From: Stentor roeselii
Lineage: Eukaryota > Ciliophora > Heterotrichea > Heterotrichida > Stentoridae
Assembly: GCA_006503475.1 (NCBI GenBank)
Contig: RSEH01000053.1
Coordinates: 1-64,000 of the forward strand
DNA: 64,000 nucleotides
Direction of reading: 5' to 3'
This document shows positions 50,889-60,483 of the stretch, one piece after another; within the stretch, counting starts at the first letter, position 1, and each line of letters begins with the position of its first letter. The translations under genes and the position numbers were made by a program. The notes under the pieces are model-generated. The model did not search any database, was not told the origin of the DNA, and was given only the letters and a program-made list of their open reading frames with translations.

Positions 50889-51851
50889 CTACATCAAGGC
50901 TATATGCGCTTTAGTACTCACGTGAGCTTTAATCGACCTCTCAGAAAGCTCCTTTTTGCACAATATGCAGAAATACTTATCATCAGAAATCCTTCGAAAC
51001 TTGCTTCCCTCTTTTTCAACAATCAGGTTATCCACCTCTTTATCACCTTTAGAAGCCATTTCCTTGACACTCTTTCCTTTTCCAGTGTCATTCTCTTTGA
51101 ATTCATCAGAAACTTTAGAATTTTTCAAAGATTGGCTAGTTTGAGTCAAATTATTTTTTTCCGCAATTATTTCCTTTGTTTTTTCCACAATTATTTCCTT
51201 TTTTTTATCTACTATTTTTTCCACTATTTTTTCCTGTGGTTTTTCTTGTGACTTGACTTCTGAAGCCTGAGTTACTTTATTTTCTAATACAATTGTTTTC
51301 GATTCAACTCCAACAGTTTTCGAAGCAGGAAGAGCTAAACTTTCCTTTCCATGATTTTCTGATAATTTTTCTGTGACTTTCGCAGAAGTCCCAGAAGATG
51401 AAAGGTTTGAACTTGAGTGGACTGGGATTTTGACTTCTTCGATTTTTCTAAATTTTATTACCTGGTCTTCATTGGGTTTATTTAAATCTGGAGTTTTTTT
51501 TAGGTTGATGAAGATTTCTCTGTTTTTCTCGCTTTTTTTTGATGAGAGGTTCAAAGTGGTTGATGTGGAAGATAAGTTGATGACTGAGGTGGAAGGAGGT
51601 CTTTTTATTGAAAGGTTAATCATGCTGTCGAAATGCTTTTTAACAGTGATTATGCTGTCTCCGAAGGTCTTTCCATCGAAAAGTTTGATCGCGTTGTTGG
51701 CGTTGACGATGTCGAGATAGTCAATGAAAGCTGTTGTCTCCTGAATAGAACTTACGTGAACTTCTACTTTGCATGAGCCGGCTCTTTGGAATTCTCGCTT
51801 GACCAACTCGGATGAGGTGCCGATGGGTAAGTTCTCAGCGATCACTCTCAT
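50889..51851 (-). CDS. RRM plus C-terminal U1/matrin-type zinc-finger protein
   Basis: 320 residues. Residues 1-75 have an RRM fold: MRVIAENLPIGTS, then CKVEVHVSS, TTAFIDYLDIVNANNAI and FGDSIITVKK (RNP motifs weak). A long Ser/Lys/Glu-rich linker includes repeating EKIVDKKKEIIVEKTKEII. The C-terminus is a zinc finger CILCKKELSERSIKAHVSTKAH, with C-x2-C-x12-H-x5-H spacing like matrin/U1-type double-stranded-RNA fingers. A nuclear RNA-processing factor is plausible. Confidence 0.75.
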   Translation of the reverse strand: MRVIAENLPIGTSSELVKREFQRAGSCKVEVHVSSIQETTAFIDYLDIVNANNAIKLFDGKTFGDSIITVKKHFDSMINLSIKRPPSTSVINLSSTSTTLNLSSKKSEKNREIFINLKKTPDLNKPNEDQVIKFRKIEEVKIPVHSSSNLSSSGTSAKVTEKLSENHGKESLALPASKTVGVESKTIVLENKVTQASEVKSQEKPQEKIVEKIVDKKKEIIVEKTKEIIAEKNNLTQTSQSLKNSKVSDEFKENDTGKGKSVKEMASKGDKEVDNLIVEKEGSKFRRISDDKYFCILCKKELSERSIKAHVSTKAHIALM

Positions 51852-51971
51852 AAATAATTAAGAAATGGTGGATTTGGACTTTCTTCATATTGGACCCCTT
51901 TAGACTTTTGAATAATAATGAATAAAGTTAAGATTTCGTTAATTTTTTGGATTTTTTATTATTGGTAGGGT

Positions 51972-52856
51972 CTAAAGGTCTTTGTTAATTTCAGCTTCTT
52001 TCACGTCTAAATCGTTTTCTTGAGATTCTGGATTTTTTGTTATTTTTAAAAGGCTCTCGCTATTGTTTTCGGATTCTAAAGTTTTTTGGACCTCGTCTAA
52101 TGAAAAATCTTGAAAATCACTTGTTTTTTTCTTCTTGATTTTATCAGTTTCAACGAACTTTCTGGCCTTTACAACAAAATTTTCAATGATAAAAGGTCTG
52201 ATTTCCTGTGAATTTTTCGGCAAAACAACTAAAAAAAACGACCCATTTCTAAAATGCGAGGTAACTTCCTTGACAACAACTTTTTTAAACAAGACAACTC
52301 CATTGCTATCAACTTCAACAGTTCCTCTAATGATCTTATCTCCAGCAGTATTGACTTTAAGTAATTTCGGAGGATTTTCAGCAGTAAAAATAGCAAGTTT
52401 AAATTTTACAGGCAAGTGCAAGTTCGCTTTGCACTGATTCCTGTCAATTATTTCAAGCATTAAACTGAATCCTCGCTCTTTATATGCTGGGCTTGGCAGT
52501 TGACTGACAAGTCGAAGTGAATACTGATGAGAAGTTTTAGACCCACACAAAAGAGAAAATATTTGATCAGAAGTTGGAGTTTCTTTATTGGGAACATGAA
52601 CTGGAGATGAAAAACTTCCTGTTTCTAGTTCTTTTGAAAGGATTTCAACTTTTTTTAAGGCTAATGATGTTTGCTCCGATAGTCTTCTGATCACTTCGTT
52701 TTGATGGGTCACCAGGGAAAAAAGGTGGTAAAGCAGTGTCGAGTCTGAGGATGAGGAAGGTAAAAATTGACGAACTGCTTGAGGGAAGATCAGGGATGAC
52801 TTGCAGCAGGTGCAGTTCTCGTCGTTTTCTTGACACATCATGTTAAACTTGCACAT
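51972..52856 (-). CDS. Unidentified protein with a conserved-looking beta domain
   Basis: 294 residues. An N-terminal Cys-rich stretch (CQENDENCTCCKS) precedes a predicted beta-rich region at about 108-232: YSLRLVSQLPSPAYKERGFS, then LPVKFKLAIFTAENPPKLLK, then GTVEVDSNGVVLFKKVVVKE and HFRNGSFFLVVLP. The strand-loop pattern recalls immunoglobulin-like DNA-binding or CBP60-like domains, but I cannot confirm any. The C-terminal acidic and basic tail is disordered. Confidence 0.65.
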   Translation of the reverse strand: MCKFNMMCQENDENCTCCKSSLIFPQAVRQFLPSSSSDSTLLYHLFSLVTHQNEVIRRLSEQTSLALKKVEILSKELETGSFSSPVHVPNKETPTSDQIFSLLCGSKTSHQYSLRLVSQLPSPAYKERGFSLMLEIIDRNQCKANLHLPVKFKLAIFTAENPPKLLKVNTAGDKIIRGTVEVDSNGVVLFKKVVVKEVTSHFRNGSFFLVVLPKNSQEIRPFIIENFVVKARKFVETDKIKKKKTSDFQDFSLDEVQKTLESENNSESLLKITKNPESQENDLDVKEAEINKDL

Positions 52857-53645
52857 GTATTTTATGGAAGATTTTAATGGCTTGATTTTAGTGATAAGGT
52901 TTTAAAATTTTTTGATGGGGAAGGAAAATTTTTTGTGGATTTTTTTTGGAGGATTTTAAAGTTTGGTGGAGGTGAAGGGATTTTGAGAAAGTTTTTCATT
53001 ATTTAAGTGAAATATAGACATTTTGGATATTTTTCATTATTTTAAATCTTTGATATCTACTTGAATTATATTAAAATTCTTGAATTTTTGTGGTCTATGA
53101 ACCTTCTATACGTAGATTGACACACAACAATTCCTGATTTTTATTTGATATTTTGCTCATCTTCATTTTTTAAACTTCGCTTGAAAAACTGATAGAAATA
53201 CTTCTGTATTTGTGTATTTAAAAGCGGATCTTAAGAATTTATAGATTAATTAGAGAGATTTAGTATTTAATTCGTATATAACGTTAATTCGATAATCGAA
53301 CCTTCATAATTTTCACAATATTTCAATATATTATACTGCGAGACTTAATGTTCCAACTGATTACATTAATTATTGATATATTAAAAAAAAATTCTGAATA
53401 TCATTCCCTAATAGCACATCAAATTATTACATTAAAACATTTATGGCAGAGTTCGCAAATTATTTAAGAACAGTTTATAAATTACTAAATTTTTCCTCAT
53501 AATTATGGATGCTTTGAGAGTAGTGAAATTTTAAGAAAAGCGAAACCAAAAGGTATGAAAATTTGACTATGATCAAGCAATATGAGACCTTTGCTTCAAT
53601 GAAAATTGAAAATTTATCTAGTTAAAATGTTTTCTATTTAGGAAT

Positions 53646-54043
53646 TTATAACTGAACATTCGAATTATATTTTCCAAGGAAAATTATCCAAGAAACACTT
53701 GAAAAAGTCAAAGAGAATGATACCAGAAAACTAAAAAAAAAAAATTGCGAAGAAAAGATTTGTGTCTCTAAAACAGGCCATTGAGAATCACATTTTTTCA
53801 GAGATAAAGGAAAGGCAGAATTAAGATCAACTATGAGTGGATGGATATAAATAATGGTTTGAGAATTAGGATCATCATATTTAGATAACCATTCATTGCT
53901 GTAATTATTATTAATTCTATACGATAAACTAAAATATTGCATAGGTACATCAAAAAGGGTTTAAAATAATTAGCTTGATTAACAGATACTGGCTGAATAT
54001 AGAAAGTAACAAAGAAAGGAGCAAGTAGATCTAAAAATTTCAT
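53646..54043 (-). pseudogene. Possible relic of a secreted or membrane protein
   Basis: From ATG 54043 the minus strand reads MKFLDLLAPFFVTFYIQPVS, a plausible signal peptide, then VNQANYFKPF. After about 53960 the next frame reads MQYFSLSYRINNNYSNEWLS and KYDDPNSQTIIYIHPLIVDL, and later a hydrophobic run. The switch between frames suggests one damaged gene. The wording is loosely like cadherin-type extracellular repeats, but weakly so. Confidence 0.3.
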
Positions 54044-54699
54044 GTAATACAGTTGGATTCATTTAAAGTTAAAGCTCAGTATCGCCATTACTCTCATTCG
54101 TTACATAAATATTCTTATGCACAATATGATCTGTATTTTTTGTGATAGATACTATTATGGAAAACGCTTAAATCTAGCTCATCATCACAATAATGTATAA
54201 TTAGTATTTCTTGAAAATTATAGGTATGAAAGAGTTAATAACCTTTTATATGGTCTTTCTTTTAAATAAAACTAATAAATTACTATAGTACTTCCTTCAC
54301 TACAGTATCTTGTATCTTTGAGATTAAATTTAGAACTTATGTTGTAAACTTGTCTATCAATTACTTACTCCAAAGCACTTATATAATAATCATACTTATA
54401 ATTTAGAAATCAAGATACTATGGGAATATGCATTCTAAAACTAGGTACTGTTAAATAAATTCCTTTCAACATAGTGATTCGTGCCTCCTAATTTTTAATT
54501 AGGTTTAATTTCTTTGTTATTGAACACATGAAGGTAAATGAATAAATATAAATAATCCCATTTTTTAAACTATTATAAACCTTCTCATTCATAATCCAAC
54601 ATCAAAAAGTTTTATCCTTCTCATCAATGTTAAAAATAAAAATCAAGAGACCTTAATCAATACATAAATTTTAATGATATTGAAATGCTCGAATCCCTT

Positions 54700-54814
54700 A
54701 ATCTCCACAATCTTCCACAAGCCCAATATCAAACCTGCATAAAAATCATAAATAAACCCATAATCTCAAAAACCTCCAACCCCATCTATTAACTTCCCTA
54801 TCCCCAAAATAAAA
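54700..54814 (+). promoter_or_regulatory. G-depleted leader of the ORC3 gene
   Basis: The plus strand has only about two G in 115-125 bases before the start codon, with C/A-rich runs (ACCTCCAACCCCATC). It follows the same sense-strand asymmetry as leaders at 31926, 35048, 40501 and 52857. Confidence 0.4.
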
Positions 54815-56335
54815 ATGCAAGGAATTTCCACCTTCCACGGTAATTCCTTAAAATCCTCTAAAATCCAACTATCCAGTTACCTATCCTCAACAACGAGTCT
54901 AATCCGTTCAATCTTCGACGAGAAGTCCCTTCGAGTCTTCACCTCAATCATCAACTTTTTAGACAATTCTTCAATCCCAGTGGCGATTCTCAGTTACGAC
55001 ATGGAATCGACTTCAGGCGATATCCTTCTCAACACCTTTTCAGAAGTGATAAAATCTTACAACCTTCACCCTTTAATCCTGAAAATCACTTCAAAGTCCA
55101 GCACAAAGAAGCAACTTTTGCAGCAAATAAAAGACTCAATGCAGAACTCAAACCTGGTAGTTTACATTGAATGTCTAGAAGAATGGCCTCAAGAGTTGAT
55201 TTGTTTCATATTCGAGTACCTAATTGACCAGTCCTTTAAAACTTCCTTCGTGGTAGACATTTCAACTGACCCTCGTTTTTTATCTCAAACACTTGACGCG
55301 AGTATTCTTCAGAAAATCACAGTCGAGCAGTTTTATTACCCTGAGTTTTCTGGAATCACTTCAGAAGTTTTATGGAATTTAACTCAAAAATGCAATTTTC
55401 CAGTCATGTCTTCGAAGATTTTTTCAGCTTTAAGTGAATGTCGAAGTGAAGCGAAATTTATGAAAATCTTGAAATCTAGTTTGTTGAAGTTTTTTAATGA
55501 TAAAGTTGAAAGAAGAGAGATTTTCTTGGAAAGGAATGGAAATGAAGAGCTGATTAACTTGAAGGATTATTGGACTGAGTTACTTCAGGCTTTTATTAGA
55601 ATGGCTGAAACACCGCCGATGAGATTTGAAATTCGTGTTGAGGACCTTCATCGATCAATTTATGAGTTGAATAAAAAAGATGATCAAGCAAGTCTTGTCA
55701 CTGACTTTATCGGGTCTTTTGATTTGAAACCTTTTGATGTTTATGAGAATTATGATGAATTTATGGTCGGCTTATGCGAAAAATGCATTCTTAGTGAAGA
55801 TGAGGTCAATGTTTTGAGAAGAGACTTTTTAAATCTAGAGCCTCATGCAACAGCTTCCTGGGAAATTTCAAGTAAATGCAAAAAATGGAGGTTGTCGTTT
55901 TTTATGCCGAAACTTCGAATGAAAATCATTAATTCTCTTAAACCGCTTGATGAAGTTGCGAAAAGATTAGGAAATTCTGAAAATTACATCTTGAATATCT
56001 GTGATTTTATTGATAGTGATTTAATGAAAATCACTATTCAACAACTGCATTTTTCTAATTTAGGACTCAATGGCGATATGCAGATATTGTTTAGGATAAT
56101 AAAAGGAAAAGGAAGACATTTGAAGCTAAATCAAATTTTTGATGAATTCTGCAAAAGTTGTTCAGTCCACAACGGCCTCGAAGACTTACAGTAACCTTTA
56201 TTCAGAACTCGCTTTTTAAACACCTGCAACTATTTCTGGACACTGGGACTTCTGAAGCAAAGCAAAAAGAAGAAAAAAGCCGAAACTTACTACTTAGAAA
56301 AGAACTTCTTCGGGCGTTCAACTTTTTACAACTAG
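54815..56335 (+). CDS. ORC3: Origin recognition complex subunit 3
   Basis: Exons 54815-56190 and 56206-56335 give 501 residues, shorter than human ORC3 (711). The AAA-like core shows SIPVAILSYDMES, then LVVYIECLEEWPQELICFIF, and SFVVDISTDPRFLS, the places where ORC3 carries its degenerate ATPase strands. The helix pattern AKFMKILKSSLLKFFND follows. The C-terminal winged helix reads GKGRHLKLNQIFDEFC and, across the splice, LQTRFLNTCNYFWTLGLLK, matching the ORC3 end (R-F-x-x-(A/T)-x-x-x-L-x-x-LG-(F/L)-(I/L)K). ORC3 helps load MCM at origins. It is AT-rich but clean. The splice strengthens the call because it adds exactly the missing family tail. Confidence 0.75.
56191..56205 (+). other. 15-nt intron of ORC3
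   Basis: GTAACCTTTATTCAG, phase 2, containing an in-frame TAA, A at position 10. It opens the family-typical C-terminal tail. Confidence 0.9.
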
Positions 56336-56361
56336 TCACTAATGTGTTTAGATTACATAAG

Positions 56362-57624
56362 CTATTTCTTATCATTAGCCAAAAACTCATTGATATAGTC
56401 TTCATAAAACGTTCTAAGTCGAAAAGTGGCATCATTGATTTCTCTGACATCATCAACACTTGCAAGTGCTTTAACATAATCAATTAAATTCATCAGTTCT
56501 CTGTCATTCGGGTCATCATGCCAAGAAACAATAGGAATTCCATTTTCCAGTTGATAAGCAAAGGAATAAGCCGCGTTGTCAACAATGATCATGTCCTTCA
56601 AGTTGCGATTAGCGAAGATTCTCAGGTCTTTGATGAAGACGCCGTTCATATTGACACAAGAATCACGAAAGAACCGATGATGGATTAATTCATGTTTAGG
56701 GTCTAGATGGTCAAGAACGACATTAGCGTAGCATTGGTGAGAAGCAGTGAATACGAAGACTTCGAAGTACTTGCTTACTTCTCTTAAACAGTCTAATGCA
56801 AAAGGCCGAATGTTGATTCCTGCTTCAATTGTTTCGCCACTGGGGAAGACAATAGGCAGGATGACTGAAGGACTAGAAAAGTTGACATCTTCACAGCAAT
56901 GAACAAGAGTTTCGTCTAAGTCGAAGATTAGAGTTTTTTTCAATTCAAAGCCTTTTCGCCTAGGGACTGAAACACGTTTTTCTCGGAGTTGGTCGATGTT
57001 TACAGGCTGTAAAGTCCTGACGAACTTCATGGCTTGGAAGGTTTGAAAGAGATGTTCTTTATATAAAATTTCACTTTTCTTATCATCTGTATCTTGTTGA
57101 TTATCTTGAACAGGAAATTTGAATTGTTTTGTCTTGTTTTGCTTTACTTGAGTCACAAAACTTGTAAGTGGACTTGAACCGGTCTCTGGCTTTAACTTTA
57201 CTTTTTCCGCATTCGTCGCAGTTGAAGGCCTTTTCCCAGGTCCTTCGACTACCTGCCTAGTAGTTGGAGTGACTGAGAACTTCTTCTGCAGGACTTTTCC
57301 TTTACTATCCAAGTTACTTCTATGCACCACAGTCTTCACAGGTCTTTTAATCAGGACCTTCGGAGTCGGTGGAAACTTGAAAACAGTCGGTTTCTGTCCT
57401 TCAGTAAAAACCTTTTTCCCGATACTGTTTTTTTTATGCTTTGGAGCGAAAACCCCTGAATTTTTTTGAATTTCAGTCACGACTTTTTTTGAAACAGGTG
57501 AATTTTTGTTGAAAAATTCTGGATTTTCGTCTTCTACTGGAAGGTCAATTGTAAGTTTCGCGGAAAGCTTTTGGGTTGATGAGATGCGAAACTGGACATT
57601 TCGAGGAGACTTCACTGGTTTCAT
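56362..57624 (-). CDS. SCP/FCP1-like HAD-family protein phosphatase
   Basis: 420 residues. The catalytic motif DLDETLVHC has Asp235 as nucleophile and Asp237 as general acid/base. Then come FVFTASHQCYANVVLDHLDP, RDSCVNMNG and IIVDNAAYSF, the NIF/FCP1-homology layout of SCP, Dullard and CTD-phosphatase-like proteins. The N-terminal 190 residues are basic and disordered with many PT/SP sites. Targets are usually phosphorylated CTD or lipin-type proteins; the specific substrate is unknown. It converges on ORC3 with 26 bases between stops. Confidence 0.92.
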   Translation of the reverse strand: MKPVKSPRNVQFRISSTQKLSAKLTIDLPVEDENPEFFNKNSPVSKKVVTEIQKNSGVFAPKHKKNSIGKKVFTEGQKPTVFKFPPTPKVLIKRPVKTVVHRSNLDSKGKVLQKKFSVTPTTRQVVEGPGKRPSTATNAEKVKLKPETGSSPLTSFVTQVKQNKTKQFKFPVQDNQQDTDDKKSEILYKEHLFQTFQAMKFVRTLQPVNIDQLREKRVSVPRRKGFELKKTLIFDLDETLVHCCEDVNFSSPSVILPIVFPSGETIEAGINIRPFALDCLREVSKYFEVFVFTASHQCYANVVLDHLDPKHELIHHRFFRDSCVNMNGVFIKDLRIFANRNLKDMIIVDNAAYSFAYQLENGIPIVSWHDDPNDRELMNLIDYVKALASVDDVREINDATFRLRTFYEDYINEFLANDKK

Positions 57625-57634
57625 ATTTATTAGG

Positions 57635-58720
57635 TTAGAAATCCTCGATTGAATCAGCCATGCAAAGTCGCAGTGAAAGAAGAGGGATTATTGAAGGTTT
57701 TCTTGGGATTAAAGGACGGGAAGAGAGAAGGTTTTCATTTTCTGAGCTGCTGCTTGATGGGGATGAAGGAGTTGAATGTTTTTTTTTTACGATTTCACTT
57801 TGGTAGACTTCTTCTACGGGGAAACCACGTTGTTTTAAAGCGGTTATTAGTTGAAAGAGCTTTTTTTCTTTGTATTGGAAGGAAGAAAGCTCTTCTCCTT
57901 GTTTTAAGAAGTTTTGGTAGAGGGTTTGGTTCTCGCTTACTAAGGACTTCCAGGTTAGGTCGTCTTTTGGACAGTTTGACAACTCGAATAAAGTGATTTT
58001 GCAGAGTTTTCTTTGAAGTTCTGTGCAAATTTCTTCACTTCTGTCAAGGTCTTTTGAAAGCTGCAGGTTTTCCTTGGATATTCGGTCAAGGTTCCTTTCA
58101 AAAGACCGACTTTCTTCATTTAAATTAAAGATTTGGGATTGTAAGTCTTTGACTTGGTCTTCTAAACTTCTGATCTTTTGAGAATCTTGGATTTTCTTGA
58201 TGTAGTCTTCATATCCTTCCTTCACTTCCATCAAAACTGCAGTGAAATTTAAGTCTTTTTCAATAACTTCTTCAAAAATATCCTGAAAAACAGTGAAAAG
58301 TTCCAAACAATTTCCCTTAGCTTTCCTGATTTTTTCTTTAAGTTTAAAAAGTAAAATTTTTCCTTCATTTCTTTCTTTTTCATTTAACATTTCTCTAACC
58401 TCATAAAATGACTTACTAAGAGAATTGTTTTTAAGAAGTCTTTTTTCTCTTCTGAGTTTCAAGTCAATCATTTGTGACCCAGGAGATCGACTTGAAATGC
58501 GATTAGGAGAAATACTGTTTAAAATAGCAGCAGACCTGATTTGAACATCTGTAGAAAGTTGAATTTTCTCATTTTTTTCTTTAACACCCTGAGAATCTGC
58601 TTTAATCATCAGCTTTGAAGATGAAGGACAAGCGAATTTTGCCCTTTTTACCTGAAGGACAGGAATAAGTCCTTTTCCGTTTTCATTCAAAATTTCAAAT
58701 GATTTTCCGTGTTTCGACAT
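57635..58720 (-). CDS. Coiled-coil protein
   Basis: 361 residues. The first 90 are Ser/Lys-rich. Coiled coil spans about 105-290. The C-terminal part is Ser/Pro-rich (STPSSPSSSSSENENLL). No domain recognised. Starts at ATG 58720; the stop is 10 bases before the phosphatase ATG. Confidence 0.75.
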   Translation of the reverse strand: MSKHGKSFEILNENGKGLIPVLQVKRAKFACPSSSKLMIKADSQGVKEKNEKIQLSTDVQIRSAAILNSISPNRISSRSPGSQMIDLKLRREKRLLKNNSLSKSFYEVREMLNEKERNEGKILLFKLKEKIRKAKGNCLELFTVFQDIFEEVIEKDLNFTAVLMEVKEGYEDYIKKIQDSQKIRSLEDQVKDLQSQIFNLNEESRSFERNLDRISKENLQLSKDLDRSEEICTELQRKLCKITLFELSNCPKDDLTWKSLVSENQTLYQNFLKQGEELSSFQYKEKKLFQLITALKQRGFPVEEVYQSEIVKKKHSTPSSPSSSSSENENLLSSRPLIPRKPSIIPLLSLRLCMADSIEDF

Positions 58721-58764
58721 TTAATTTATGAAGATCGTTTAAGTTTAAGTTTAAAGTCGATGAT

Positions 58765-60438
58765 TTAAGTGCTTAGTCGACGGTTTCCCCTTCTTAGGTC
58801 TACTGATAGGAAGAGTCTTGGGTGGTTTACAGGCTTTTGACGCAAACGCTCTGGAGTTGGAACGTCTCGAATTGAAGACACTACTCGTTTGGAGAACTCT
58901 TTTAAGTTCCAGTCGTTTGAACGGGTGTCTTGCGTGTTGTTTGTTATGCTTGGGAAGGTTACTCCGTAGTTTGTTGTCTCGGATGTGCAGCGCAGGTCAC
59001 TTTTTAAGGTTTCTAATGCGGAAAATAACTTGCTTACTTGCTCGTTTCGAGCGTTTTCTTCTGCTCGAAGACGGGCTTCGAGGATGAATATACGGGCTTC
59101 GCTTGGGTTCATACCTTTTATTTCACTTATGTTGACTGGAAGCCAGTGAAGTTTTTCACGTATCTCAAAAACACTCTCATTCATATCCTTCCTTAGATCC
59201 TGGATCAGTCCATCAACATCCTCCGATATTTTTTTCGAGCTATTTTTAAACAACTCTTCAAAATTTTTCATAGTTTCTAAAGACTCAGCCTTGAGTTGTT
59301 TGAAGTTTTCAGTTAAATCAGGTTGACTTTTCTGCACCTTCTTTTTTTTCATTTTTTTTGGTTTACTTTCGACAATCTGTTCTTCCCTAGGCGGAGTTTT
59401 TGTTTCTTTCGGTTCAGGAGACTCTCTGTAATCTTTTGATTCGTATTCATGAAGTTGTTCAGTGAAAGAGTTCTGAACAGTCCTTATTTCATGTGAAAGA
59501 CTCTCAATTTTTGAATGAATTTCCTGACTGAACTTTAAAAACCTTTCATAAGTATCTTCAATCGAGTACTCCAAAGCACGATTTTTATCAGTAAAGGTTT
59601 TATTCAAGTTATCCATACGTCCCTGGGCTTCATTAGCAGAAAAATCATTTTCTTCCTGGATTTTTTCCAGTTTTTCCATTAAAATTTCCTGATTTTTTTT
59701 AGTTTTAGTGATTTTTTGGTCAAATTCATAAACAAGACTTTTAAGAATTTTCGACCTTTCTTCAGTTTGTTCTAAAAGTTTCCTAATTAAAACTCACTGT
59801 TTCACTTCTTCCTTATAAAATTCAAGCTGATCAAATTTATTCTCGATTTTTCTCATTTCAGGATCAATAAAGTTTGACTTGACATCTTCTTTGATCTCAA
59901 CTTCGAACTTGCCGTTGTTTTCTTTAAGAGCTGCTTTGATCATTTTTTCGACCTCATCGTATTTTGGAAAAGTTTTCAAATTATTTGAAAAACCTTTAAA
60001 GTTCTGATCGTAAAGAGTGAACTTCGAGTCAGAGATTTTTTTTAATGACTCGAATTCACTTGAGTAGAGTTTAGCTGATGTTGAAAGAGAAGATTCAAGT
60101 TGTTCTTTTAGTTCTTGGATTGAACCTTTGACTGAGTCTTCAGTCGCTATTGAAGTTTTTCGAATGTTTTTCACTTCAGTGTCGAATTCGTTGATTTTGA
60201 AGAGGCTTTCTCTTTCAACTTCTTGAATATGGTCGTTGTTTTCTTTGAACTTGTAGACTAGACCGATTATGCACTTTTTTATCGTTTTTAAAGCTTTTAT
60301 TAAAGGCTGTGGAATGTTGTTCCAGTCTTGTTTGTCGATTATTGATAGGTCTTGGAAGCAGGACTCACTTTCCATTAGGTCGTAAATATGGAAAAGTTTG
60401 AGTAAAGATACTGTATCATCATCTGGTGATAAATGCAT
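58765..60438 (-). CDS. Long coiled-coil protein
   Basis: Exons 59798-60438 and 58765-59782 give 552 residues; reading each exon alone would suggest two genes. Coiled coils cover much of about 60-460, with acidic heptads. The central part is Lys/Glu-rich (KPKKMKKKKVQKSQP). The C-terminus is basic (RRGNRRLST). Possibly a cytoskeletal scaffold. It diverges from the cyclin gene with only 45 bases between start codons. Confidence 0.8.
59783..59797 (-). other. 15-nt intron of the 552-aa coiled-coil gene
   Basis: On the sense strand GTGAGTTTTAATTAG, phase 2, containing TGA, A at position 10. Splicing gives FYKEEVKQKLLEQTEERSKI. Confidence 0.9.
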
Positions 60439-60483
60439 TTGATACGCAGGAAAACTTCAAGAACCAGTTTTAGCACCTCGAGA

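Larger units (their letters stand above)
52857..54814. other. 2-kb intergenic region
   Basis: The first 130 bases have just one C on the plus strand, continuing the G-depleted leader pattern for the preceding minus-strand gene. The middle is AT-rich with one doubtful coding relic (separate entry). The last 125 bases before the ORC3-like gene are nearly G-free on the plus strand. No RNA gene recognised. Confidence 0.5.

Noticed and set aside
60433-60483. Upstream ATG of the cyclin
   Set aside because: It overlaps the start codon of the divergent coiled-coil gene and adds only a basic, non-conserved leader.
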